NCBI RefSeq assembly: GCF_019024325.1
Contig: NZ_JAFNJS010000006.1
Coordinates: 310,001 to 374,000 of the forward strand
Source: Falsiroseomonas tokyonensis
GTDB taxonomy: Bacteria; Pseudomonadota; Alphaproteobacteria; Acetobacterales; Acetobacteraceae
Length of the DNA: 64,000 nt
Direction of reading: 5' to 3'
The notes under the pieces were generated by a model. It saw nothing but the letters and a program-made list of their open reading frames with translations, had not been told where the DNA came from and did not search any database. A program made the translations under genes and the position numbers. Positions 32,980 through 40,859 of the stretch are shown in pieces; the stretch's first letter is position 1, and every line of letters starts with the position of its first letter.

Positions 32980-35136
32980 TCACGGATCTCCCATCATCGT
33001 GGCGAGCGCATCGGCCAGGGCCTGCCGGGCATAGGGCTTGCGCAGCACCATGGTGGAATCGGAGTCGCGACCTTCCAGCGCCGAGGCGCTTCCGTATCCC
33101 GTGACGAAGATGTAGGGCACGTCGCGCGTCTGCAGCAGATCCGCGACCGGAAAGGACCGCTCGCGCCCGCCAAGGTTCACGTCGAGAACCGCGGCGCGCA
33201 GATCCCGTTCGGTGGCGGCGAGCCGCAGGGCCTCGCCGAGGTCCCGTGCCGGCCCGACCACCTCGTAGCCCAGCTCCCGCAGCGTCGCCTCCACTTCGAG
33301 CGACAGCAACGTCTCGTCCTCCACCACCAGCACGCGCGGCGGCGACAGGCGAGCCGGCCCGGCCCCGGCTGGTTCCTGCCTTCGCAGCGCCACCGGCGTA
33401 TCCTTCGCCGCAAGCCCGTGGGCGCCTTCCAGCGCCGGGGCGCCGCCGGGACGGAGCGATGCCAAGCCGGCGGGCAGGGTCAGGGCGAAGCGCAGGCCGG
33501 ATTCCCGCCAGTCGAAGGCGGTCTCGCCGCGCAGCTGCCGCTCGGCGAGCTGCGCGATGAGCCGGGTGCCGAAGCGACGCTTTGCAGGCGGTCCGGCCAC
33601 CTTCGGCCCGCCCTCCTCCGCCCATGCCAGGCGCAGCCTGCCATCCTCCGCAGCCAGCTCCCAGCTCAGGCCGACCCGGCCCTCGGGCGTGGAAAGCGCC
33701 CCGTGCTTCGCGGCGTTGGTGGCCAGTTCGTGCAGCACCATCGCCATCGGCTGGACCGTCTCCGCCGTCAGATAGGCGGGGTCGCCGGCAAGGCGGACGC
33801 GGCCGGCATAGGGTGCCAGCTCATCCTCCGCCACCATGCGCAGCGCGGCGCCGCCCCAGGCCTCCTTCGCCAGCAGGGAATGCGCCCGTGCCATGGCCGC
33901 GACACGACCCTCGACGGATTCGGCGTATTGCTCGGGCGGCACGTCGCTCGGCGTGAGCCGGACCACGGAGAGCGCGACGGCCAGCGCGTTCTTGGCGCGG
34001 TGGTCAACCTCGCGGACCAGCAGCATCTGCCGCTCATCCGCGCTCCGCTTGGCGATGGCACGCGCCCGCAGCGCCGCATTGGCGGCGGCGATGCCGAGGC
34101 GCAGCTCCTCGAACTCGGCGACGTGCGAGGGCTCGGCCATCGGCTGTGCCAGCGCCTCCCCGGCATCGCTTGCGAAGGCCCGGGCATCGCCGACCAGCCC
34201 CGTCACGGGGCGGAGCAGGCGACGGGACAGCCAGATGGCGAATGCGGCGCCGAGACCGACGATCAGACCCCCGCCCAGTGCCATCATCTGCAGCGGCCCA
34301 CGCCAGGCGGCGGTGTAGGCGTCCCGGGACTCGGCGGTCCCGATGACCCAGCCCGGAGCGGAGCCGATCCGCGCGAAACCGACGACCACCTCCTGCCCCT
34401 CCAACGCCACGCCGTGGAGAAAGCCGGAAGACCGGCCGGCGATGCCGTCAAGGAACCACGCCGGCGCCGGCAGGCCCACATAGCGCTCCGGCTCGCGCGA
34501 TCGCGCCACCACCTTCCCGCTACCATCGACGATGACGTCGAAGGCCTTGCCCGGGGATGTCTGCGTCTCCAACAGGCTGTCGAGCCTCGTCAGCGGCAGC
34601 CGGGCCGCGAGCACGAAGCGGATCGCACCGTCACGCTCCACCGGGACCGCCACGCCGACCACCGGCCTGCGCGCGACGGCGCCGATCACGAGGTTGGTCA
34701 CCAGCGGCCGGCCGGTTTCGGTCACCGCGCGGAAATCGGCTGCCGAGACGCCCGCCGGCCGCGTCCCCTCGGGCAGCGCGGTGTTGATGATCTGCCGCAG
34801 GCTTACGGGGTCCAGCAGGATGATCGAGGTGCCGAGCCCGCCACCTGCGCGCCGCACCTCCCGCTCGAACATGGCAAGCTCAACATCGGGACCATCGAGC
34901 GCCGCGGAGGCGGCCAGCGCCGTGAGCGATGCCAGGTAGGTTCCGATCTCCCGGTCCGTCGCAAGGGCGAGCGCGCGCGCAGTATCCAGCAGCCGCGCCT
35001 CGAACGCCGCGCGATAGGCGCCCACGGCGCTCCACGCCGCCATGGCGCCGAGGCCGAGCGCTGGAATGAGCAGCGTCAGTCCGAGACCGAGAAGCACGGT
35101 CTGCAGGCGAAACTGCCGATGAGGCGACCGCTGCAT
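32980..35136 (-). CDS. Hybrid sensor histidine kinase (HWE type) with C-terminal receiver domain
   Basis: A 718-residue membrane sensor. One helix (LLGLGLTLLIPALGLGAMAA, about 15-35) and a second near 280-300 flank a periplasmic dCache-like region. A short HAMP-like region precedes the kinase. The phospho-acceptor motif is REVDHRAKNALAVALSVVRL (about 375), the N-box is LHELATNAAKHGALS, and LAWAEEGGP carries the Trp-x-E/x-G signature of the HWE/HisKA_2 class. Residues from about 600 are a receiver domain with VVEDE, phospho-Asp in VLDVNLGG and Lys in VLRKPYARQAL. Such hybrids often feed the general stress response in alphaproteobacteria. No response-regulator gene is adjacent, so the output is unknown. 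Confidence 0.9.
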   Translation of the reverse strand: MQRSPHRQFRLQTVLLGLGLTLLIPALGLGAMAAWSAVGAYRAAFEARLLDTARALALATDREIGTYLASLTALAASAALDGPDVELAMFEREVRRAGGGLGTSIILLDPVSLRQIINTALPEGTRPAGVSAADFRAVTETGRPLVTNLVIGAVARRPVVGVAVPVERDGAIRFVLAARLPLTRLDSLLETQTSPGKAFDVIVDGSGKVVARSREPERYVGLPAPAWFLDGIAGRSSGFLHGVALEGQEVVVGFARIGSAPGWVIGTAESRDAYTAAWRGPLQMMALGGGLIVGLGAAFAIWLSRRLLRPVTGLVGDARAFASDAGEALAQPMAEPSHVAEFEELRLGIAAANAALRARAIAKRSADERQMLLVREVDHRAKNALAVALSVVRLTPSDVPPEQYAESVEGRVAAMARAHSLLAKEAWGGAALRMVAEDELAPYAGRVRLAGDPAYLTAETVQPMAMVLHELATNAAKHGALSTPEGRVGLSWELAAEDGRLRLAWAEEGGPKVAGPPAKRRFGTRLIAQLAERQLRGETAFDWRESGLRFALTLPAGLASLRPGGAPALEGAHGLAAKDTPVALRRQEPAGAGPARLSPPRVLVVEDETLLSLEVEATLRELGYEVVGPARDLGEALRLAATERDLRAAVLDVNLGGRERSFPVADLLQTRDVPYIFVTGYGSASALEGRDSDSTMVLRKPYARQALADALATMMGDP

Positions 35137-35318
35137 CAGATACGACGCGTCCCCGGTGGAAGGGCATGGGCGCCGTTAGCAGGCATCCGCGCCGCGGGAA
35201 GCATTACCTCTGCAGTCGGAGTGGACGACAGGTCAATACCGCGGGGCGGTCGTTTCGCCTGCGCCCCGCCATCAAGCGCCGGAAGCTGCCCGCGCCCGCC
35301 TGCCCGCCCATACGCGGG

Positions 35319-35339
35319 CGCCCCGGAATGGCCGGGGCG
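35319..35339 (-). terminator. Hairpin after the GAF/liv operon
   Basis: An 8-bp perfect stem (35319-35326 with 35332-35339) around a 5-base loop, 9 bases beyond the stop of the last operon gene. No T-run follows. The rest of the 212-base gap up to the histidine kinase start holds no recognisable gene. Confidence 0.5.
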
Positions 35340-35348
35340 GAGGTAGTC

Positions 35349-35843
35349 CTATCCCTCCGAGATCACCTTCAGCACGCCGGGCACGGCCAGGGCGGCGAAT
35401 TGCTGGGCGGTGGCGATGTCGCCTTCATTGTACCAGCCGGCCTCGTGCAGCAGGTTGATGGTGGCGATGCTCTGGCCATCCCAGCGCACCGGCACGTTCA
35501 GCACGCTTTCGCAGCCCAGGCTGCGGATCAGCTCGTGGTCGTAGAAGACATCCGAGATATCGGCGTAGTTGTATCCGATATAGGGCACGCCCTCGCCCAG
35601 CACCTTCTGGAACCAATGCGTCGGGTTGATCGGCTTGCGGCCGCCCACCGGGTATTCCTTCGGCATGTTGGAGTAGTAGCGCTGGCTCTCATTGGCGCCC
35701 GGATGGATCACCAGGATGGTGAACAGCTTGTGGCCTATGGCCTGGCCCATGGCGGCGTCGAGCGCCGCGAAAAGCGCACCCGGCTGGCCGGGCTGCCGCA
35801 TGGCGTGGACGACGGGGGAAAAATCGGGAACGGGGCGGGTCAT
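35349..35843 (-). CDS. GAF domain-containing protein
   Basis: A small soluble protein of 164 residues that is essentially one GAF domain (about 20-160). It includes KLFTILVIHP, the YIGYNYADISDVFYDHE segment, and SLGCESVLNVPVRWDGQSIA followed by GTINLLHE-like sequence. GAF domains bind small molecules such as nucleotides, aromatic acids or haem. It is the last gene of the liv-type operon and overlaps livM by ATGA, so it is cotranslated with the permease. No output domain is fused. It may sense the imported ligand or be a small enzyme of unknown kind. Confidence 0.85.
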   Translation of the reverse strand: MTRPVPDFSPVVHAMRQPGQPGALFAALDAAMGQAIGHKLFTILVIHPGANESQRYYSNMPKEYPVGGRKPINPTHWFQKVLGEGVPYIGYNYADISDVFYDHELIRSLGCESVLNVPVRWDGQSIATINLLHEAGWYNEGDIATAQQFAALAVPGVLKVISEG

Positions 35844-36742
35844 GGGGTCGCCTTGGTACGGGTTTTCTCGGGGATCAGGCCCTGCGGCCGGAAGCGCAGC
35901 AGCAGGATGAGGCTCAGCGCGATCGCGCCCTCGCGCAGCGCCGCCTTCTGCACCGGGCTGACACCGGGGATGATGGCGGAGAGGAAGCGCGTGGATTCCA
36001 GCAGCGCGATGACGAAGAGCGCGCCGATGATCGCGCCGCGCATGGCGCCGACGCCGCCGGCGGTCAGCGCCAGAACGATGTAGATGGTCAGCAGCGGGGC
36101 GAAGCCGTCCGGCGCGATATAGGCGTTGTAATGGGCATAGAGCGCCCCTGCCCCGCCCAGCACGGCGGCGCCGATGGTGAAGGCGCGCACCTTGAACCAC
36201 AGCACCGGCTTGCCGGCGACGGCGGCGACATCCTCATCCTCCCGGATCGCGCGCAGCACGCGGCCGAAGGGGGAATGCGACAGGCGCGCCAGCAGCACGA
36301 AGACCACGGCCACCGCGGTCCAGACGATTCCGAGATAGATCAGGTTGAATTCGGGCGGCGAGACATCGCCGCGCCACGGCCCGGGGATGCCCGAGATACC
36401 GTCCGTGCCATTGGTCAGCCAGATCTCGTTCGAGGCGGTCAGGCGGATGACCTCCGCAAAGCCCAGCGTGACGATGGCCAGGTAGTCGCCGCGCAGCCGC
36501 GCCACGATCAGCGCCATGATGGCGCCGGCGGCGGCCGCCACCACCGCGCCGGCCGCCCAGCCCAGCGGCATCGGCCAGAACAGCTTCGTGGTCAGCAGCG
36601 CGGAGGCATAGGCGCCGAGGGCGAAGAAGCCGACCAGGCCGAGATTGACCATGCCGGTCAGGCCCCAGATCACGTTCAGCCCCAGCGCCATCAGCGCGTA
36701 GAAGCCGGCGAAGACCAGCATGGCGATCAGATAGGCGTCCAT
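35840..36742 (-). CDS. Branched-chain amino acid ABC transporter permease, LivM-like
   Basis: An inner-membrane permease of 300 residues with about nine to ten helices. It has the LivM hallmarks LGLNVIWGLTGMVNLGLVGFF at about 20-40 and the EAA-like loop LRAIREDEDVAAVAGKPVL near 185. It starts at 36742, sharing one base with the livH-like stop, and overlaps the GAF gene at its end. It forms the membrane pore with the LivH-like subunit. The transported ligand could be an amino acid, an amide or an aromatic acid. Confidence 0.93.
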   Translation of the reverse strand: MDAYLIAMLVFAGFYALMALGLNVIWGLTGMVNLGLVGFFALGAYASALLTTKLFWPMPLGWAAGAVVAAAAGAIMALIVARLRGDYLAIVTLGFAEVIRLTASNEIWLTNGTDGISGIPGPWRGDVSPPEFNLIYLGIVWTAVAVVFVLLARLSHSPFGRVLRAIREDEDVAAVAGKPVLWFKVRAFTIGAAVLGGAGALYAHYNAYIAPDGFAPLLTIYIVLALTAGGVGAMRGAIIGALFVIALLESTRFLSAIIPGVSPVQKAALREGAIALSLILLLRFRPQGLIPEKTRTKATP

Positions 36743-37614
36743 CAGTTGCGCCCCCCCAGGATCCCCTGCGGCCGGAACATCAGCACCAGCAGGATGGCGA
36801 GGAAGGCGGTGACAGTGCGGTAGGCGGGCGAGAGCACCAGCCCCGCCATCTCCTCGCCGACGCCGACCACCATCGCCCCCAGCGCCGCGCCGGGAATCGA
36901 GCCGAGCCCGCCGACGACAGCCGCGGCAAAGACGGAGAGCACGACGCGAAAGCCGGTCAGCGGATCGATGGAGGTATCGATGCCCACCAGCATGCCGCCG
37001 CAGCCCGCCAGCCCGCCGCCGATGAAGACCGCGACACGGGCAATGCGGTTGGGATCGACGCCCTTGATATCGGCCAGCACGGGATTGTCGGCCACCGCCC
37101 GCATGGCGCGCCCGAGCCGCGAGAAGCCCAGTAGAAGAAAAAGCCCGCCCGCGGCGACGATCGCATAGCCGGTGTTCTGCAATTGCTGCGGGTTGATGCG
37201 GATGCCGTCGAAGCGCCAGTCGCGCAGGATCGGCAGGTCGTAGCCGCGCAGGTCATTGCCGAAGCTGAACCGCAGGATGTTCTCGATCAGCAGCGTCATG
37301 GCGACGGAGGCGATGGCCACCGTCAGCGGCCCCGCCGGGCGCAGCGGGCGGAAGGCGGCCTCCTCCGCCAGCAGGGCGACCAGCCCCGCCACCAGGAAGG
37401 CCAGCGGCAGGGCGAGCCCCACCGGCCAGCCATAGACCGCATTCGCCACCCAGCCGGCAAAGGCGCCGGTGGTGGCGAAGCCGGCGATGGCGAAGTTCGG
37501 ATAGCGCAGCACGGCAAAGATGCAGTTGAAGCCGATGGCGGGCAGCATCAGCACGCTGCCCGCCATCACGCCATTCAGCAGGACCTGCGCCAGGTCCCTC
37601 CAATCTTGAATCAT
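36742..37614 (-). CDS. Branched-chain amino acid ABC transporter permease, LivH-like
   Basis: An inner-membrane permease of 290 residues. The N-terminal region reads VLLNGVMAGSVLMLPAIGFN and FAVLRYPNFAIAGFATTGAF, a LivH-type pattern. The cytoplasmic loop GRAMRAVADNPVLADIKGVD docks on the ATPases, and FAAAVVGGLGSIPGAALGAM is near the C-terminus. The ATG at 37614 was chosen; the longer open frame runs into the hairpin-rich spacer and has no family similarity. A 127-base spacer with a four-hairpin repeat separates it from livK. Confidence 0.93.
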   Translation of the reverse strand: MIQDWRDLAQVLLNGVMAGSVLMLPAIGFNCIFAVLRYPNFAIAGFATTGAFAGWVANAVYGWPVGLALPLAFLVAGLVALLAEEAAFRPLRPAGPLTVAIASVAMTLLIENILRFSFGNDLRGYDLPILRDWRFDGIRINPQQLQNTGYAIVAAGGLFLLLGFSRLGRAMRAVADNPVLADIKGVDPNRIARVAVFIGGGLAGCGGMLVGIDTSIDPLTGFRVVLSVFAAAVVGGLGSIPGAALGAMVVGVGEEMAGLVLSPAYRTVTAFLAILLVLMFRPQGILGGRN

Positions 37615-37628
37615 AGCGGTGCTCTCAA

Positions 37629-37724
37629 GCGCCGGGCGGCCGCTCCGCGGCCTTGGCTGCGCGGCACGGGCCGCGGCGGCCGTTCGGCCGCTCGGCCGGC
37701 GGAGATCGCCGGCCGCAGGTCGTG
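37629..37724 (-). repeat. Four-hairpin intra-operonic repeat, copy A
   Basis: Four consecutive perfect stem-loops lie between livK and livH: 37638-37643/37647-37652, 37660-37665/37670-37675, 37676-37681/37686-37691 and 37694-37701/37707-37714. Copy B at 51036-51123 has the same order of stems and the same conserved joints (GCGCCGGGC-like start, CTTGGCT, GCTCGG, GGCCGCAGGTCGT). Stems 1, 3 and 4 differ in sequence but still pair. Both copies face the same way relative to transcription. The position after a receptor gene recalls REP elements that stabilise upstream mRNA; that role is inference. Confidence 0.75.
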
Positions 37725-37741
37725 CCCGTTCGGCATAGGGC

Positions 37742-38947
37742 TCAAACGAGTTCGAGCACCCGATAGGCGCCGCCCTCGGCCACCTCGTAGCGGAACTTCG
37801 TGCCGCGGATGTCGCCGCGCTCGTCGAATTCGCAGGGGCCGGAGGCACCCTCGAAATTCACCGCGCGGCCGGCCGCGATCAGCCGCAGCCCGTCCGTGAC
37901 ATTGTCCACCTTCTCCCCATCGCCCTGGCAGATCTTGCGGACGTTGTCGCGGATGACGGTGCCCGTGGCGTCGCCGCCCTGCGCGGCGGCGAGGATCGCC
38001 ATGGTGGCGTGGTCGTGCACCTGGGCAGAATAGGGGTCGACCTCGGTGCTGCCGAAGGCGGCCTTCAGGCGGGTGAAGGCGGGGCTGTTCAGGTCCGGGC
38101 TGGGCTGGAAGGTGGTCAGGCCGTTCGTCACCTCGTTCGGCAGCGTGCCGAAGACGCTGGCCGGCGCGGCATAGGCGAAGGTGAAGCGGCGGCCGTCGAA
38201 GCCGGCGCGGTAAAGTTCGCGCAGCAGGATGGTGACGTCCGGCAGATAGCCGTTCAGCATCACCGTGTCGGAGCGCGAGCGCATGATGGTGTCCACTTCC
38301 GAGCGGAAGGCGGTCTTGTCGCGCTCATAGACCACATAGCCGGAGACGGCGCCGCCGCCGGCGCGCATCACCTCCGTCATCACATCCTGGCTGGACTGCG
38401 CGAAGGGCGATTGCGCGGCCATGTGGAAGACGCGCCTGGCGCCCTTGCCGAGCAGCCACTTCGTCGCGGTCTCGATCTGCAGGCGCGAATTGGGCTGGGT
38501 GCGGAAGATGTGGCCCTGGTGCGGCAGCAGGGTGATGCTGTCGGCGCCGGAGACGGTGAACAGCGGCACCCGGTTCTCCCAGCACAGCGGCGCCACGGCC
38601 GTGGTGACGGAGGACGCCCAGGTGCCCATCAGCGCCTGCACGCGGTCCACGTCGATCAGCTTGCGCGCGCCGCGCACGCCGGCATCGGGGTTGGTCTGGT
38701 CATCCTCGAAGGCGAGGCGAATCTGCCGGCCCTTGATGCCGCCGGCGCTGTTCGCGGCCTCCACCACGCCCTGCATGGCGCGCAGCATGGCCGGGCCATA
38801 GGGGCCGCCGGCACCGGTCAGCGGCGGCAGCGCGCCGAAGACCACCGGCGCGGTCTGCGCGAAGGCGCGGCCGCCGATGGCGAAGGTGGAGACGGCCGCG
38901 GCCGCCCCCAGCAGGGCGCCGCGGCGCCCGATTGTCGTCTGCATCAT
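37742..38947 (-). CDS. ABC transporter substrate-binding protein, LivK/Leu-Ile-Val family
   Basis: A periplasmic receptor of 401 residues. The N-terminus has a twin-arginine-like signal (TTIGRRGALLGAAAAVSTFA, cleavage near AFAQ). The mature type I periplasmic fold opens with VVFGALPPLTGAGGPYGPAM and contains GGIKGRQIRLAFEDDQTNP and VQALMGTWASSVTTAVAPL. An AAGGGAAG ribosome-binding site lies about 9 bases before the first of two adjacent ATGs (38947, 38944). It is the ligand-binding subunit of the liv-type importer. The ligand class (amino acid, amide, urea or aromatic acid) is not determined by the sequence. Confidence 0.92.
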   Translation of the reverse strand: MMQTTIGRRGALLGAAAAVSTFAIGGRAFAQTAPVVFGALPPLTGAGGPYGPAMLRAMQGVVEAANSAGGIKGRQIRLAFEDDQTNPDAGVRGARKLIDVDRVQALMGTWASSVTTAVAPLCWENRVPLFTVSGADSITLLPHQGHIFRTQPNSRLQIETATKWLLGKGARRVFHMAAQSPFAQSSQDVMTEVMRAGGGAVSGYVVYERDKTAFRSEVDTIMRSRSDTVMLNGYLPDVTILLRELYRAGFDGRRFTFAYAAPASVFGTLPNEVTNGLTTFQPSPDLNSPAFTRLKAAFGSTEVDPYSAQVHDHATMAILAAAQGGDATGTVIRDNVRKICQGDGEKVDNVTDGLRLIAAGRAVNFEGASGPCEFDERGDIRGTKFRYEVAEGGAYRVLELV

Positions 38948-38978
38948 CCGTCAGCTTCCCTTCTGTTCTTGGTGAAAC

Positions 38979-39692
38979 TCAGCCGCCCAGGAACAGGCGG
39001 CGCACTTCCGGGTCGGAGGCCAGTTCGGCCGCGGGGCCGGTGCGGGCGACGCGGCCATCGACCAGCACGATGCCATCTTCCGCGATCGCCAGCGCCTCCA
39101 GCGCATTCTGCTCCACCATCAGGATGGCGGTGCCCTCGGCATGGATGGCGGCGATGTCGTCGAAGAGGCTTTCGGCGGCCTTGGGGCTGAGACCCGCGGA
39201 GGGTTCGTCCAGCAGCAGCAGTTTCGGCGCCACCATCAGCGCCATGCCCATGGCAAGGATCTGCCGCTGCCCGCCCGAGAGCGTTCGCGCCGCGCGGCGG
39301 CGTTTTTCGGCCAGCATGGGGAAGCGGGCGAAGAGCCCCTCCACCCGCTGCGTGACGGTGGCGCGGGGTTCCAGGTAGCCGCCCATCTCCAGGTTCTCGC
39401 GCACCGAGAGGCTGGGGAAAATGTTGGCCTCCTGCGGCACGAAGGCGACGCCGCGCATGGCGACACCGCGCGGCGGCAGGCCGGTCAGCAGTTCGCCCGA
39501 CAGGCGCACCTGGCCCGACTTGGCCCGCAGCATCCCGGCGATGGCCTTCAACAAGGTAGACTTGCCGGCGCCGTTCGGGCCGACGATCGCCGCCATCCGC
39601 CGCTCCGGCAGGGCGACGGTGATGCCCTTCAGGATCTCATCGGCCGCGCCATAGCCGCCGACCAGGGCTTCCACTTCCAGCAGGGCGGTCAT
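38979..39692 (-). CDS. livF: Branched-chain amino acid ABC transporter ATP-binding protein, LivF-like
   Basis: A cytoplasmic ATPase of 237 residues, the usual LivF length. It has Walker A GPNGAGKST (about 38-46), the Q-loop region FVPQEANIFPSLSVRENL, signature LSGGQRQ, Walker B LLLLDEPSAGLSP and switch VEQNALEALAIAEDG, where VEQN in place of a typical H-loop is the LivF hallmark. The ATG at 39692 overlaps the livG stop. It works as a heterodimer with the LivG-like ATPase. Confidence 0.94.
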   Translation of the reverse strand: MTALLEVEALVGGYGAADEILKGITVALPERRMAAIVGPNGAGKSTLLKAIAGMLRAKSGQVRLSGELLTGLPPRGVAMRGVAFVPQEANIFPSLSVRENLEMGGYLEPRATVTQRVEGLFARFPMLAEKRRRAARTLSGGQRQILAMGMALMVAPKLLLLDEPSAGLSPKAAESLFDDIAAIHAEGTAILMVEQNALEALAIAEDGIVLVDGRVARTGPAAELASDPEVRRLFLGG

Positions 39693-40477
39693 GCGTGCAC
39701 CCGCCTGCCCATATAGGCTTCCTGCACCCGCGCATCGGCCGCGACCTGTTCGAAGGAGCCCTGCACCAGGAAGCGGCCCTCCGCCATGACGATGACGGGG
39801 TCGCAGAGGGAGGCGACGAAATCCATGTGGTGCTCGACGATCAGCACCGTCATGCCCTCGTCCCGCAGGCTGCCGATATGGCTGGCGATCTCGGCCGAGA
39901 GGCTGGGATTCACCCCCGCCACCGGCTCATCCAGCAGCAGCAGGCGGGGCTCCGCCATCAGGGCGCGGCCGATCTCCATCAGCTTCTTCTGGCCGCCGGA
40001 GAGGGCCGCCGCCTGGTTGTCCAGCACGCGGGTGAGATTCAGCCGCGCCGCCACCGCCCTGGCGCGCTCGCGCAGCGCCTCCTCCCGCGCCCGCATGGCG
40101 GCGGGGCGCAGGATGGCGGCGGCCACACCCTCCCCCGGCTGGGCTTGGCCATAGAGAAGAAGGTTCTCCAGCACCGTCAGGCGCGGAATGCCGCGCGCGA
40201 TCTGGAAGCTGCGCACAAGGCCCGCGCCGGTGATGCGGTCCGGCCGCAGCCCGGTGATGTCCTGGCCGTCAAAGATCACCCGCCCCGCATCCGGCCGGAT
40301 GACGCCCGAGATGCATTGAAAGGCGGTGGACTTGCCGGCGCCGTTCGGGCCGATCAGCGCGGTGACCGTGCCGGGCCGCACCTGCAGCGCGAGTCCATTC
40401 AGCGCGACCACCCCGCCGAAGCTGCGGCGGAGGTCGCTGATCTCCAGAAGGGCTGGTTGGGGGGAGGACTCCGTCAT
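39689..40477 (-). CDS. livG: Branched-chain amino acid ABC transporter ATP-binding protein, LivG-like
   Basis: A cytoplasmic ATPase of 262 residues. It has Walker A GPNGAGKST, LVRSFQIARGIPRLTVLENL, signature LSGGQKKLMEIGRALM, Walker B LLLLDEPVAGVNP and the LivG-type switch VEHHMDFVASLCDPVIVMA. The ATG at 40477 is preferred; a GTG one codon upstream is in frame. The stop overlaps the livF start by ATGA. It is the first transporter gene of the operon, 43 bases after a small hypothetical gene. Confidence 0.93.
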   Translation of the reverse strand: MTESSPQPALLEISDLRRSFGGVVALNGLALQVRPGTVTALIGPNGAGKSTAFQCISGVIRPDAGRVIFDGQDITGLRPDRITGAGLVRSFQIARGIPRLTVLENLLLYGQAQPGEGVAAAILRPAAMRAREEALRERARAVAARLNLTRVLDNQAAALSGGQKKLMEIGRALMAEPRLLLLDEPVAGVNPSLSAEIASHIGSLRDEGMTVLIVEHHMDFVASLCDPVIVMAEGRFLVQGSFEQVAADARVQEAYMGRRVHA

Positions 40478-40520
40478 CACGGGAACGCTACACGCGCGCC
40501 CGCCCTCCCGGAAGCCGTGG

Positions 40521-40721
40521 TCAGGCCGTCAGGCGGGTCCGTTTCGCCTTCGAATAGTCCGGGCGCGGCGGCAGCGGGGCCGGCCGTGCCGGGCGGTTCT
40601 GCTGGCCATGGGCCTCCGCCTCCTCCCGCATCCTTGCCAGCAGCGCCAGCTCCGCCGGCGCCGCCTCTCGCAACAGGCCCGAGGCGAGCATGCGCTCGCG
40701 CCGGAAAGCCTGGTCGTCCAT
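40521..40721 (-). CDS. Small hypothetical protein (66 residues)
   Basis: Not recognised. From the ATG at 40721 the protein is charged and helical in its first half (MDDQAFRRERMLASGLLREA, then ELALLARMREEAEAHGQQ) and proline/basic rich at the end (RPAPLPPRPDYSKAKRTRLTA). A perfect AGGAGG Shine-Dalgarno lies 7 bases before this ATG, the best in the neighbourhood and the main reason to believe it is translated. It lies between the NTF2-like gene and livG on the same strand. An upstream in-frame ATG at 40760 would lengthen it but lacks such a site. No signal peptide, membrane segment or cysteine pair is present. Confidence 0.6.
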   Translation of the reverse strand: MDDQAFRRERMLASGLLREAAPAELALLARMREEAEAHGQQNRPARPAPLPPRPDYSKAKRTRLTA

Positions 40722-40859
40722 GCAAACCTCCTCAACCCTGGACGGGACGTCCTCGCCCATCCTCGGGCACTCCCTAGCTGGTCATGGCGGCAGCCATCCG
40801 GCAGGGCCATGACAGGCAGGTGACACCAGTTCCGCTTAAGGAGTGTTGAAAGCGCCCGC

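Noticed and set aside
31633-35346. Plus-strand open frame of over 1200 codons across the M29-like and kinase genes
   Set aside because: It spans two real minus-strand genes and their spacer with no homology-like segments; typical GC-driven antisense frame.
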